A stretch of 64,000 nucleotides of DNA from Torymus aiolomorphi. Taxonomy: Eukaryota; Arthropoda; Insecta; Hymenoptera; Torymidae. Position 1 is the stretch's first letter. The number at the start of each line of letters is the position of its first letter. The translations under genes were made by a program, and so were the position numbers. The stretch covers positions 123,088,810 to 123,152,809 of the forward strand of contig CM070876.1 of assembly GCA_036365515.1 (NCBI GenBank). Reading direction: 5' to 3'. The notes below the pieces were generated by a model. It was not told the DNA's origin, ran no database searches, and saw only the letters and a program-made list of their open reading frames with translations. This document shows, one piece after another, positions 45,139-57,589 of the stretch.

Positions 45139-45187
45139 TGCCTCCAAAGAAATACAAACGCTGGGCAACAGATGAACGTGTAGCTGT
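45139..45187 (+). CDS. Possible first coding exon with splice donor
   Basis: ATG at 45139 starts MPPKKYKRWATDERVAV, a basic, soluble-looking N-terminus, followed by a consensus donor GTAAGT (45187-45192). The intron would run into the (CT)n/LTR fragment at 45252. Too short to prove; possibly the start of a host or transposon gene interrupted by the retroelement. Confidence 0.25.
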
Positions 45188-45251
45188 AAGTAAACTTATA
45201 TTTGTAAGACGTGTACGTTTTATATTTGTACAATTTTTATAACCTTTCTAG

Positions 45252-45709
<458 letters not shown>

Positions 45710-46446
45710 CGTAAGCCCCCGGAGAAATACGAGGACAAGCCCGACTCTATTAGCGAATCCTCATGCCACAATTGTCGGCCTTGCCTTCTCCAAGGCCACG
45801 GTATGTTTATGTTTTCGGTCAACTACCGGTGTGTATACCGTGCGCCGGAGATCAGCTCAATCCGAGCTCCGTGTTCGCGCACATACACACACACAGACGC
45901 GCCTGCCGTTACACCCCCCGTCCACATGCGGACTATACCCTGGATTGTTTGCTCTGCATCCTTGAATCTCTTACACGGGGGCGCGCCGGCTACCTCCCCG
46001 GAGAGATATCGCAGGACTCGAACTTCCGTCCGTTCCTGCCTCGAACCGATTTACCTCCCTCTCCTTTTCGTCGTTGCCTTCGGAACTTCCGCGTTCTATA
46101 GGGCTTTCGGAGGTTTCTCGGATTCCTCCTCCTGCCGTCCGTATCTCGACGCGAACCGATTTGCGCGGGCGTCCCCGGGGACGCTTTCACCCGATCGCAT
46201 CACGCTCGCTGCTCGGCGGCGCTCCGCCGGCTTTCGGTGGGTCGCTCAGCACCGGTCGATCCCTCGGCGGTCGCGATCTCTCATCCTTGAACGGCTTCTT
46301 CGTCTCTTGGAGGGGATGTCTCGTTGTTCCAGGGGGAAATCCCCCCTTCTGCTGATTCGTACGATGGAAGGATTAGTCTCCCTCGCTCCGTACCCGACCC
46401 GTCAGTATTCACGAGTTCATTGCGTGTCGTTAGCAGACGAACTCGT
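45710..46446 (-). other. Internal remnant of the gypsy element between gag and the LTR half
   Basis: GC-rich with frames open in several registers, including a 281-codon plus-strand ORF (45647-46492) that starts inside the LTR half and has no domain. A large deletion has removed protease, RT and integrase if this is the remnant of a gypsy-type element. Confidence 0.4.
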
Positions 46447-48373
46447 TTACCGAGGGCCTCTCATTCGATTCGGATACTCTCGGCGAATGTGACCAGGCAC
46501 CCGGCAGTCCCAGCACTTCAACGGCCCGTACGCTGCCGCACTCGTGCAGACTGTTCCGTCGGAGCCTGTTCCTGCTCGCTCGTCGATATTCGTTCCGCTA
46601 CTCAAGCTGACACGACCGCTGCTATCCGAGCTCTCCTTCCGATATCGCCGAAATTTTTTGTTCTTCTTCTTCTTTTTCGATCTCTCTGGCGGTTCGGTCC
46701 GAGACGCAGACGTCTCTAATGAAGAGGCTGACAGCGCGTATCCGGAGCTGATCTGCTTCATCCCTTCCAAAATCATTTGGGAGAAGCGCTCCAGCATCTC
46801 GTCCAGCGTTTCATTGCTCTGGGGGGATGGTACCGGCGGCGGCTCCTTGTCCTCAACCGCCGCTCTCTTCCCCCTTAACAGTGCCGCTTTGGGTGCCCTG
46901 TGCGCTAACTCAGCGTAAACACGAGCATCTGCTGTAGGCGGGGGCTTATAACGCTTTTCAGCGTGCCCCGCTAAGTCGGCCCCACCGCTGTGTCAGATAG
47001 CGTATCAACATTGGCGAATTCCCCTAGTCTAATCCGCTGCTGCAGCCGTGTCTTCGTATTTCGACGAAACGTTCCCAGCTGAGTTTCAAGGGCCGGTGGT
47101 GGCTCCATCTTACTCATCATTGCCTCGGGGAAGGTGATGAAGTCACGCACCGATTCGTCGGGCCCTTGAGTGCGCATCGCCCCCTCGTGAGCTAAGCGCT
47201 GGTGGAACCGGTCTTTCACGCCGAACCATCGATGAATTTTCCGGCGGAATTCATTCCACGTGGACCAACTCTGTTTATGGAAACGGACCCACACCCCAGC
47301 CACACCGACGAAGAGTTCGGGCAAAGCACTTAATTTCTAATCTTCCGGGAGCTTCACCAAGGACCATTTCTCTTCGACTCTATCTAGGAACAAGTCGATA
47401 TTTTCCTCTCGATTTCTGGCGAACCTCATTCCCCAACATCGAACTATTTGACCGACATCCCTTGGTGTTCCGCCGGTCTTATCTTTGACGTTGTGTTTCG
47501 CCGTCAGCAACGTTGCATCCCGCGAATCGCGCCGTTGCTTAGAATCGGAAGTGTTCCGCACTTGATTCTGAGCTCCCCCCCCCCTCTCTAGGCATCGCCG
47601 AGGCTCGTTTGGCGCGGGAGCAGGATAGGTGGCGACGGTGATATTCTATCACCGGGGTATGGTTGCTGTATGCTGACTCTTCTTATCGTTCTTCCATCTT
47701 GTCCGGAGTTCCTCGCTGCGGTTTCTTCTTCCTGTGGCAGACAGGTGGGCGTCGAGTTTGCCGAATCGTCGTGATTGGTCTCTCCTCCTGTCCCGACGAG
47801 CTCTGTCGTGTCACTCGTCGGACGGGTTGTTGGCTTGCCAGTCAATGTCCGGAGGGTTTTTTCTACCCTCCGCAATCTGGCTTCCATTCCCTCGACATAT
47901 GCTGCCCACCCGTTCGGGACTTGAGCCATCGTAATCATGTGCGTTCTGCCATTTTTCAATTGACGTCCGGTACTCTCCTCAGTCTCGGCCGAGTCGCCCT
48001 CAACTTGTGCACCTCGGGCATCCGCTGCCCGTACAGTGCTTCGCTCGAGGCACTGTGCTTCTGTCGCGTCCGACTTCAGTATCTCGAGTGGATGTGGCTT
48101 GTCACTGGTGGAGATCACGAGATCCACGAACGCTTCACGTGCGTTCATGCGCTCCAACAGTGTCGAATCCTCATCATCGGCGACTAACCCCGCGAAATCC
48201 CTGGGATCGTAGTCGCCGGATAGCCACGGGCTGAGGCGGACCAACCTCGTGAACAGTCTGCCATCCATTCTTAAACCGAGGACTTGCATGTATTGCTGTA
48301 GCTCTTTATCGCTGAGGCACTTACACCAATCCTCGACGGCTTTTCTTACCGAACCTGACATCGCTGATTTCAC
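46447..48373 (-). pseudogene. gag: Second gypsy-type Gag, decayed, Pol deleted
   Basis: Segments 48373-47588 (MKSAMSGSVRKAVEDWCKCL start, coiled-coil region EGMEARLRRVEKTL), 47561-47337 (RCWGMRFARNREENIDLFLDR), 47324-46971 (capsid core: WNEFRRKIHRWFGV, TQGPDESVRDFI, TRLQQRIRLGEF) and 46797-46447 (Lys/Ser-rich, then CWDCRVPGHIRREYPN). The last is a CCHC zinc knuckle whose final Cys is Tyr here, so zinc binding would be lost. A C-run at 47577-47585 and other indels shift the frame. It differs in sequence from the Gag at 28645-31491, so it comes from another gypsy lineage. It lies 590 bp from the primer-binding site and LTR at 48951-48966. Confidence 0.8.
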
Positions 48374-48950
48374 TAATCGCTGTCAAAATCTATTCAGCGC
48401 AACTCGTTTACGGGTTATTAGCCGCACGAAACTCGCTCTCAACAAGTTCTAATCTCTCTCGGAGTGTACCGGTGTGCGGCTAATCGATCGCACGCACGTA
48501 TCTGGTTGGCGCACCAAAACTACAAAAAGTAAAAAATAAATACAATTTAATTTTCTCGCCTAACCAGGTACACTCCCCTTGAGTACGTGTGTGTGTGTAT
48601 GTGTTTGTTTCGGTTCGACTCCCAGTTGAGGTCTTACAATTTTGTACCTTCAGCGGGGAGACGCTAAATCGCTAATCGCTACTTTTATCTCAAAAAGTCG
48701 AAACAAAAAAAAACACAAAAATTTTCGCGAAACCGTTTCCAAGATATTACACGCAACTTTCCGGTCGAGAATAGAATTGTTTATTTCTCCCTCTCCGTCT
48801 CTCGTTCCGGCAGAGTCCACACACACACGCTTACACACATAAGTTACCGCGCGCTCGCGAAATTTGGTACGCGACGCGTCGCGGTTATCTTTGCCACCCG
48901 TTTTTCCTTCAATCCGTAGGAAAGTTTGGCAGGTGTCCGTGTATCCACAC
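48374..48950 (-). other. Retroelement leader
   Basis: Non-coding stretch between primer-binding site and gag start, with a (GT)n patch at 48586-48608. Short ORFs on both strands are not gene-like. Confidence 0.45.
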
Positions 48951-48963
48951 GTTATGGGCGCCA
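48951..48963 (-). promoter_or_regulatory. Primer-binding site of the minus-strand gypsy-type element
   Basis: Minus strand reads TTACA-AC-TGGCGCCCATAAC: the LTR end is followed after two bases by TGGCGCCCA, the usual start of retroelement primer sites (tRNA 3' CCA plus acceptor stem). The exact tRNA is not assigned. Confidence 0.6.
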
Positions 48964-48965
48964 GT

Positions 48966-49699
48966 TGTAACCGGCTAAAAGCTGTCCTCGGTGCGCTATA
49001 TCTCATCGCGGGCTTGCCGATGAACGGCGCAGCAATTGACAGGCGCGAGCACTTACTCGTACCAACCCTGGACGATTAGCCGCCCGTCAGCTCTGTGCTG
49101 TTGCTCGCCGTCGGCTACTTTCAGCAGCAGCCGCGGCTTTTCGTTCCGTTACAACGCGCGACTTCGTCGTCGCGCTCTCTCTCGAGTGTGCTGCCCCAGC
49201 TGCGCAGTTATCACGCGAGTACTACATACTCACGACCGCGGAGGCCGGCAGTATTCTTCACCGTGCCACTGAATAGGGAATTAAAAGTAGGATGCGTGAA
49301 ATAATACGCGAACAAGTAAAAGCAAAGAATTATCTTTATTGCCCCTGGCTATTTACACGCACGGCGCGTACTCTAGGTACGCGCCGATTCGGGTGGTGCG
49401 CCAGCGCACGCGAAGTACGTGGGTGCTCTGCAGCACACACGTACGCGCAAAAGCGGCTCGCGCTGACGTAGGCCGATCGCCGCGCACGATCGGCGCTCAC
49501 GCGCGCGTCGGCGGCCTCGCTCGCTCGACCGTGTTCCGCTCTCCGGACGTACGTCGTCCGCGGGAAGAGCGCGCGTCCGCCTGACCAGGATTTACCTCAG
49601 CTGCAGCGAGAAGGCGCTGTTGAACGCGCTCGGCGGTGTCTGCTGCCGCGCGCCGCTGTGTTTCTCTCTCCTCTCTCCTTGTTCGGTGCTACGGGCTCG

Positions 49700-49703
<4 letters not shown>
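48966..49703 (-). repeat. LTR half (low-coordinate side), copy B
   Basis: Starts TGTAACCGGCTAAAAGCTGTCC next to the primer-binding site and aligns with 33231-33977 over its full length, with about a 10-bp gap near 49348 and scattered substitutions. This makes it the inner end of the 5' LTR. Confidence 0.75.

Positions 49704-49757
<54 letters not shown>
49704..49757. repeat. (CT)n microsatellite at the second LTR / non-LTR junction
   Basis: About 27 CT units at the same LTR position as the tract at 33978-34042. A second CT tract at 49987-50012 lies within the following non-LTR 5' region. Confidence 0.95.
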
Positions 49758-49760
<3 letters not shown>

Positions 49761-52021
49761 CGCTCCTGCGAGTATCGGCCGCGATGCTCTCTCTCACTCG
49801 CTCCCGTGAGTGAGCTCGGCCGCGCTACCCTCTCTCGCTCTTGCGCTGCCTCGGTCGAGTGTGGCTCTCTCTCCCTCTCCCTCAACCACCGGCGAACGAG
49901 GTTCTCGGAGCCGTGCTGCGTCTCAATCTTTCATTCTCGTGCTCTACACTGCACTTACTCCGCGATCCTCGTGCACTTCACTTCGACTCTCTCTCTCTCT
50001 CTCTCTCTCTCTTGGTGGTAAGTACAAGCAGTCATCATTCTACTCGCTCCTGCTATCTTACACCATATTTAACGCACACTTCACTCTGAGGAGTGTTTTT
50101 TCGTTCTAGGAAACTGGCTCCGGTGGCTCTCAAGCTTGTGTCTAAGGTCTGCATGATTTTCGATGCATTTCCATGAGCCTGGAGCAAGTTTCCTGTTGAA
50201 GTCGCCAACATAACCTCAAACTGAAGACGTGATATCTCGCCAACATCTTTTCAACCATCGGATGGTCTGCATAATCTTCTTGCTCTGCACTATTCTTGGT
50301 CCCTTCAACTTTTTTGGTACCAGTGGCTGCAGTGCACGTGCAGCTAATGCTACAGTGCATCTCATACCGGCTTTTACAGACGTCTGCTTTTTGAATTTTT
50401 CCGTTGCCAACATAATCAACAACGTCTGCCAAGTGTAGTGCTGACAGTCCCCTATACCGTCACCTAAAAGCCTGCCGCACACCGAATCTGACTGTCATCA
50501 TTACCGTTATTAACTGCCTGCCGCATGCGGGAATATACTATCTCATCAGCAGTTGAGCCGCACTAAGCACATCAAGCGAAGAATGTTTACGCTTCCATCT
50601 TATGGTAATAGACGCGATGTATTACGTACGTAAAATCACCAACTGAATGAGTCAGGGTCTGTCACTTTCCATACAATTAGCTTAGCTGCTATATTATTTA
50701 TTTGTTTATTTATATCGCTCCGCATTCACTTAATATTACTAATCCAGCCTAATGTCAGTATTTAATTATTCTAAACAATAAATATTTTGGCATACAAGTA
50801 GTTTAAGTTGCAACCAGTATTATTTATCTAATTATTATCAGAATTTAAATTTATATTTATTTATTTATTTTCACCTATTGTTTATTTATATCTTTATAAA
50901 TTTTTTTTTTTTTTTTTTTTAGTAGCTTTTTAATCGCTCCGCATTCACTCAATATTATTAATTCAGCCTAATTTCAGTATTTAATTATTCTAAACATAAA
51001 TTTTTTGGCATACAAGTAGCTTAAGTTGCAATCAGTATTACTCATCTAATTAACCTAATTTATTATCAGAATTTATATTCATTTATTTTCACCTAGTCAA
51101 CCTCGATTTATATCTAGTCTGATTAGTTTGTTCCGTTGTGAATTTTGTAAATTGCGTTTTATATTTTGTATGGCTGACCGTTTTCTCTTCGAACTACTTG
51201 TAAACGGGTGTAAAAGGTCTCTACTTGCCGACCTGTCTGACTTAGTTAACGTGCGCACTACTTACTCTCAGTATCATAGATAATAAGACATTTTAACTCA
51301 TTTTAACACATTTTAGAGCCGTTCTTTTCTTCATTTTCATCTCATTTACGCCTTTTCACCTCATTTTCATCTCATTTACGCTTTTAGGGTTCCTACTAGC
51401 TTCTTAATCTCTAAGATGGATATCACATGTTATAATTGCAGTAAATCAATTAAAACTAAGTATGTCACATGTGATCATTGTAAAAATAATTATCATCCAT
51501 CCTGTACTTTGCTTAAACAAGTCCGTAATAAGAGCAACAAACTCATCAACTGCTGTCGAAGTTGTATCACTGCAGCAAATACAACCAGACAGAGGAGTGA
51601 TTCACTTAATGAAAGCAATGCTAATAGTAGTTCTGCTGCAATTTCAATATTACCATCTCTTTCCACTTCTTCTTTGAACCTACCGCCACAACCAAATGAC
51701 CCTCTACAGCAGATACTCGATAAATTAACCACACTAGATACTCTTAACGCAAGATTGAGCACTCTAAGCTCTTCTCTTGACGTACGTTTTGAGGAAGTGC
51801 AAACTACTCTGAACACGCGGCTGGAGGAAGTTTCCACACGAATGACCAACATGGAAGAAAAACTATCACTTCTAGATGATCTGCCCCACCTCGCGACTCG
51901 TCTTTCTGCTGCTGAAGAGGCCATATCTCAAGTGCAGACTGAACAAGGTAATCTTCGTCGCCTGTTCGATGACCTCTGCACATCAAATACTGCCACTGCT
52001 CCAAATGAACATGTATATTAA
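49758..52021 (+). mobile_element. Second copy of the non-LTR element, truncated after ORF1 N-terminus (copy B)
   Basis: Shares with copy A the donor/acceptor pair, the block GTAAACGGGTGTAAAAGG...CTTGCCG.CCTGTCTGAC, and ORF1. It carries about 230 bp of extra CT-rich 5' sequence absent from copy A. Homology ends at 52021, where the 304-bp satellite begins. ORF2 is missing. Confidence 0.75.
51416..52021 (+). pseudogene. Non-LTR ORF1, truncated copy B
   Basis: 201 residues, ATG 51416. Similar to ORF1 of copy A: CYNCSKSIKTK...CDHCKNNYHPSC...CRSCI (PHD-like finger), then DPLQQILDKLTTLDTL and MTNMEEKLSLLDDLPHLATR (coiled coil). The globular C-terminal half is lost at the junction with satellite DNA. 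Protein divergence from copy A is substantial although the plan is the same, so the copies are not a recent duplication of one insertion. Confidence 0.85.
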
Positions 52022-52029
52022 GCTGGAGT

Positions 52030-53640
52030 AGCCACTTCATAAGCCCGGGTTGAAAATAATCCCGTATTTTGTCGCTAATTTGTCGCTAATTTGTTACGCC
52101 AATCCCGATTTTGTCGCTCCAGCCGATTCCGAGAAACAATGGCTACTGCAACTTAAGTCATAAGCTGGAAAAGCCACTATTGTATCTTCTCAGCAATTGA
52201 CAATAGCGACACCGGGTTAGGCCTAGATTTTGTCGCTAATTTGTCGCTCAAAGATGCCGTAGATCCCATGTCCCAAAAATGGACCGCTGTCCCAAAAAAC
52301 GATACAAGGTCACGAGCATATAAGCAAAAATGACGAAAATTAAAAATAACAATTAACTTATAATTGCGTATTTTGTCGCTAATTTGTCGCTGATTTTTCC
52401 CGCAAAATCCGATTTTAACGCTCCAGCCGATTCCGAGAAACAATGGCTACTGCAACGTAAGTCTTAAGCTGGAAAAGCCACTATTGTATCTTCTCAGCAA
52501 TTGACAATAGCGACACCGGGATAGGCCTAGATTTTGTCGCTAATTTGTCGCTCAAAGATGCCGTAGATCCCATGTCCCAAAAATGGACCGCTGTCCCAAA
52601 AAACGATACAAGGTCACGAGCATATAAGCAAAAATGACGAAAATTAAAAATAACAATTAACTTATAATTGCATATTTTGTCGCTAATTTGTCGCTGATAT
52701 TTCCCGCAAAATCCGATTTTAACGCTCCAGCCGATTCCGAGAAACAATGGCTACTGCAACGTAAGTCTTAAGCTGGAAAAGCCACTATTGTATCTTCTCA
52801 GCAATTGACAATAGCGACACCGGGTTAGGCCTAGATTTTGTCGCTAATTTGTCGCTCAAAGATGCCGTAGATCCCATGTCCCAAAAATGGACCGCTGTCC
52901 CAAAAACCATACAAGGTCACGAGCATATAAGCAAAAATTATGAAAATTAAAAATATTCATTAACTTATAATTGCATATTTTGTCGCTAATTTGTCGCTGA
53001 TTTTTCCCGCAAAACCCGATTTTAACGCTCTAGCCGTTTTCGAGAAACAATGGCTATTCTAGCGTAATATTAAGATAGGAAAGCCATTACGTTCTATTGT
53101 CTCACCAATTGACGATAGCGACACCGGGTTAGGCCTAGATTTTGTCGCTAATTTGTCGCTCAAAGATGCCGTAGATCCCATGTCCCAAAAATGGACCGCT
53201 GTCCCAGAAAACGATACAAGGTCACAAGCATATAAGCAAAAATGATAAAAATTAAAAATATCCATTAACTTATAATTGCATATTTTGTCGCTAATTTGTC
53301 GCTGATTTTTGCCCGATTTTAACGCTCTAGCCGTTTCCGAGAAACAGTGGCTACGGTGGCGTGAGTCTTAAGCTGGAAAAGTCATTACGTTGTATCTTCT
53401 CAGCAATTAACAATAACGACACGGGGTTTGGCCTACTTTTTGTCGCTAATTTGCCGCTTGATGATGCCGTAGATCCCATGTCTCAAATGTTGACGACTGT
53501 CCCAAAAGTGGAACGCATGCACGGAGATGAACAACGTCGGGTCATGCATATAAACGAAAATGATAAAACTAAAAAAAAATTAATTCAGCTAATGTGCATG
53601 CAGACAACACTACTTTCACAAATGTCGTTTCTTAATTAAA
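52030..53640. repeat. Satellite with a 304-bp monomer
   Basis: GACACCGGG recurs at 52208, 52512, 52816, 53120 and (diverged) 53418, spacings 304, 304, 304 and 298. The half-unit word TTTTGTCGCTAATTTGTCGCT occurs twice per monomer. About five copies; the first three are almost identical, the last two diverged. Minus-strand ORFs of 88 codons repeat identically and are repeat artefacts. Confidence 0.95.
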
Positions 53641-53689
53641 AACCCTAATCAAGCGAGAAGTCAAAGATTAAAAGATAGGCAGGATGCAA

Positions 53690-56190
53690 AAGTCGAAAGT
53701 CGATCGAAAACGCAAACGAAATCGTTTGGGACTCTGAAGAGGGGTTTTTTTTAGTAAAACCGTAAGCAACAAATTCATAACTGTACGGAATGTAGTCTTA
53801 AATATATTACTAAGCTGTTACAGCACCCCTGATTTTGTTCCTTCAAGAGAAGCGAGATCTTGAGTCAAAAGTCGACCGAAGACGCTGAAAAACGTGCTTG
53901 TGATGCTGACAATCGATATTTACATACAAAAACGGTAAGCGACGAATTCATTATCGTGCACAATGTTTTCTCTAGTATATTGTTAAGTTGTAACGGTATT
54001 CCAGAATTTGTTGCTTCAAGACAGATAGATCCCCGAAAACAAAATCGATGAAAACTGGAAAATAACGCGTTTGGGACGCTGAAATCGGGGTTTTCCTTAG
54101 CCAAAACCGTAAGCAACAAATTCGCAAATGTGCAGAATCTCGTCTCTAATATGTTGCTACGTTGTTACAGCACTCCTGATTTTGTTGCTTCAAGATAGCC
54201 GAGATCTCGAAGTCGAAAATCGATCGAAAACGCAAGAAAACGTGTTTTTGATGCTGACAATCGATTTTTACATACAAAATCGGTGAGCGACAAATTCATT
54301 AACGTGCACCAAGTTATCTCTAGTATGTTCTCAAGTTGTAACGGTATTCCTTATTTTGTCGCTTCTAGACAGTTAGTTCCCGGACACAAAAATCGATCGA
54401 AACCGGAAAATAACGCGTTTGGGACGCTGAAATCGGGGTTTTCTTTAGCAAAACCTTAAGCAACAAATTCACAAATGTGCAGAATCTCGACTCTAATATT
54501 TTGCTACGTTGTTAGAGTATTCCTGAATTTGTTGCTTAGCAGTAGATTATATTTCGGAATCGAAAGTCGATCGAAAACGGTAAAAACCCGTTTGGGATTA
54601 GGTAAATTGGGTTTTCTTTAGAAAAACCGTAAGCAACAAATTCACAAATGCGCAGACTCTTGTCTCTAATATGTTACTAAGTTGTTACAGCACTCCTGAT
54701 TTTGTTGCTTCAGGATAGGCGAGATCTCGAAGTCGAAAATCGATCGAAGACGCAAAAAAACGTGTTTTTGATGCTGACAATAGATATTTACATACAGAAA
54801 CGGTGAGCGACAAATTCTTTAACGTGCTAAATCTTTTCTCTAGTATGTTCTCAAATTGTAACGGTATTCCTGAATTTGTCGCTTCTAGACAGTTAGTTTC
54901 CGGCCACAAAAATCGATCGAAACCGGAAAATAACGCGTTTGGGACGCTGAAATCGGGATTTTCTTTAGCAAAACCGTAAGCAACAAATTCACAAATGCGC
55001 AGACTCTTGTCTCTAATATGTTGCTACGTTGTTAGAGTATTCCTGAATTTATTGCTTTGCAGTAGATTATATCCCGGAGTCTAAAGTCGATCGAAAACGG
55101 TAAAAACCCGTTTGAGATTAGGTAAATGGGGTTTTCGTTAGAAAAACCGTAAGCAACAAATTCACAAATGCGCAGACTCTTGTCTCTAATATGTTGCTAC
55201 GTTGTTAGAGCACTCCTGATTTTGTTGCTCCAAGATAACCGAGATTCCGAAGTCGAAAATCAATCGAAAACGCAAAAAAACGTGTTTTTGGTGCTGACAA
55301 TCAATATTTACATACAGAAACGGTGAGCAACAAGTTCTTTAATGTGCACAATCTTTTCTCTAGTATGTTCTCAAGTTGTAACGGTATTCCTGATTTTGTC
55401 GCTTCTAGACAGTTAGTTCCCGGACACAAAAATCGATCGAAACCGGAAAATAACGCGTTTGGGACGCTGAAATCGGGGTTTTCTTTAGCAAAACCTTAAG
55501 CAACAAATTTACAAATGCGCAGACTCTTGTCTCTAATATGTTACTAAGTTGTTTCAGCATTCCTGATTTTGTTGCTTCAAAATAGCCGAGATCTCGAAGT
55601 CGAAAATCGATCGAAAACGCAAATAAACGTGTTTGTGATGCTGACACTCGATTTTTACATACCAAAACGGTAAGCGACAAATTCTTAACCGTGCACAATC
55701 TTTTCTCTAGTATGTTCTCAAGTTGTAACGGTATTCCTGATTTTGTCGCTTCTAGACAGTTAGTTCCCGGACACAAAAATCGATCGAAACCGGAAAATAA
55801 CGCGTTTGGGACGTGAAATCGGGGTTTTCTTTAACAAAACCGAAGCAACAAATTTACAAATGCGCAGACTCTTGTCTCTAATATGTTACTAAGTTGTTAC
55901 AGCACTCCTGATTTTGTTGCTTCAAGATAGCCAAGATCTCGAAGTCGGAAATCGATCGAAAACGCAAAAAAACGTGTTTTTGATGCTGACAATCGATTTT
56001 TACATACAAAAACGGTAGGCGACAAATTCTTTAACGTGCAAAATCTTTTTTCTAGTATGTTCTCAAGTTGTAACGGTACTCCTGAATATGTGGCTTCTAG
56101 ACAGTTAGTTCCCGGACACAAAAGTCGATCGGAAATGGTGAAAACCGACAGGCTATATACCAGAGTCGAACGTCGATCGAAAATACAGAA
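53690..56190. repeat. Satellite with 173/174-bp monomers in a higher-order A/B/C arrangement
   Basis: The word (CT)CCTGATTTTGTTGCTT or variants marks monomers at 53831, 54004, 54178, 54352, 54525, 54698, 54872, 55045, 55218, 55392, 55565, 55739, 55910 and 56084 (spacings 171-174). Three monomer types can be told apart: A (CTTCTAGACAGTTAGTTCC), B (GCTTCAAGATAGCCGAG) and C (GCAGTAGATTATAT). The order is B A B A C B A C B A B A B A. Minus-strand frames of 74-123 codons recur with period 58 residues. Confidence 0.93.
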
Positions 56191-56315
56191 AAATGCGTTT
56201 TGATCGCTGTAAATTATGTTTTATTTAGTAAATGGTATGACGAAAAATTATTCCTCATCATGTCCCTCTCTCCCCGTCTAATGAATGTACTAACTACTCT
56301 AAGATGTTACATTTG

Positions 56316-56420
56316 CAGAGAGAGAGAGAGAAAGCGAGAGAGAGGGAGTGAGAGAGAGAAAGAACGAGAGGGAGAGAGAGAGAGAGAGAAATAGTGAGAG
56401 GGGGTGGGGAGGGGAGTGTG
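56316..56420. repeat. (GA)n-rich purine tract
   Basis: Imperfect GAGAGA runs with GGGGTGGGGAGGGG at the end. Low complexity, no coding value. Confidence 0.9.
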
Positions 56421-57051
56421 CGCGCGAGGAGACAGACAATTAAGGTGGTTCTATTAAAAGTCTGAAGTCAATTGTCTGTTAATATAAATATTATTTTCAT
56501 TCTTCAATATTTAAGAAATATTTTCAAACAATAAATTAATTAATTATAATTGTTCAATTTTTGTTATAATTCTGCAGTGTTTATGTACTTCAATTTAAAT
56601 ACTTTTCCAATCCTACAGCATGACTCCCATATTTTCCCATTTTAAAATATTAATTTTTTAACAATATTATGTCAAGTATTGGTCGGCAACTTGCATTTAA
56701 AACTATACTAATTTGTTTACGAAGACCTGAACAATAACAGCCTTCAATAATATTTTCATATGCAGACTTTACGATTTTATTTGAACCTGCTTAATCTCAT
56801 TTTGGATAGCGCCCGCGCTCCTCGCTCTATTAGAGAGTGCGATATAGTCCAAGTGGAGAGTTTTTGCCGTGTGACGCCGTGCGAAAGAGTGTGTAAGTGC
56901 GATTGTGCGCCTCTTGCCAATGTTACGTTGACCGAATCTCGGTAAGCAACTGTGAGCGACGCATCCGGTGCTGGTGCGGAAGGACGGCCGACGACAGCGA
57001 GTATCCGTAGAATTTGTAAGTGCTGGCTCCACACTTTTCTCTCCCGCGTAA
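56421..57051. other. Intergenic, no gene recognised
   Basis: A/T-rich to 56800, then GC-richer with ORFs open on both strands (56760-57200). None has a recognisable domain. Confidence 0.45.
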
Positions 57052-57559
57052 TAGTATATTATGTACCAAGGGCGCAAAGTGGGCTTTTTTAGACCGAGTG
57101 TGGAGTTAGCAGTACGAGTCGAAGGCGAGCAAGCACGAAGGCGAGTACGTTTTGCGAGCCGAAGACGAGTACTGCAACCACACGAGGTCAAAAAGACCAC
57201 TTAGCCCTTGGTGCACACCATATTTTTTGTAACACAAGTATTCTTTTTCGCGTTTTTTTTTTAACGAAGCTTATGGGCAGCGGTTAGAAAAATATTTTTT
57301 TTTTGCCCGCCGGTCTATAAACGATCACTTTCAGCTCGCATAATAGGTAAAAGAAACGCGAAAAAAGTGCTTGTGTGACATAAAATATGGTGTGCACCAA
57401 GAGCTTAGTGGGTTTTTTGACCTCGTGTGGCTGCAGTACTCGTCTTCGGTTCGCAAACGCACTCGCCTTCGACTCGTGCTAGCTCACCTTTCACTCGTAC
57501 TGCAATCCCACACTTGGTCTAAAAAGACCCACGTTACGCCCTTGTCACACAATATACTA
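57052..57559. mobile_element. Compound inverted-repeat element, 508 bp
   Basis: Ends TAGTATATT...AATATACTA. Inside are two related ~150-bp palindromes in opposite orientation (57065-57212 and 57396-57545), each beginning ACCAAGGGC-like and ending GCCCTTGGT-like, with a pyrimidine/purine pair CTTTTTTAGACC/GGTCAAAAAG. The block TTTTGTAACACAAGTATTCTTTTTCGCG occurs at 57225, inverted at about 57355-57385, and again in direct orientation outside at about 57562. Non-coding, MITE-like. Confidence 0.75.
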
Positions 57560-57589
57560 TTTTGTAACGCAAGTATGGATTTTCGCTTT

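Noticed and set aside
52177..53265. Repeated 68-88 codon minus-strand ORFs
   Set aside because: Identical by-products of the 304-bp satellite monomer; 304 is not a multiple of three, so the frame does not continue between monomers.
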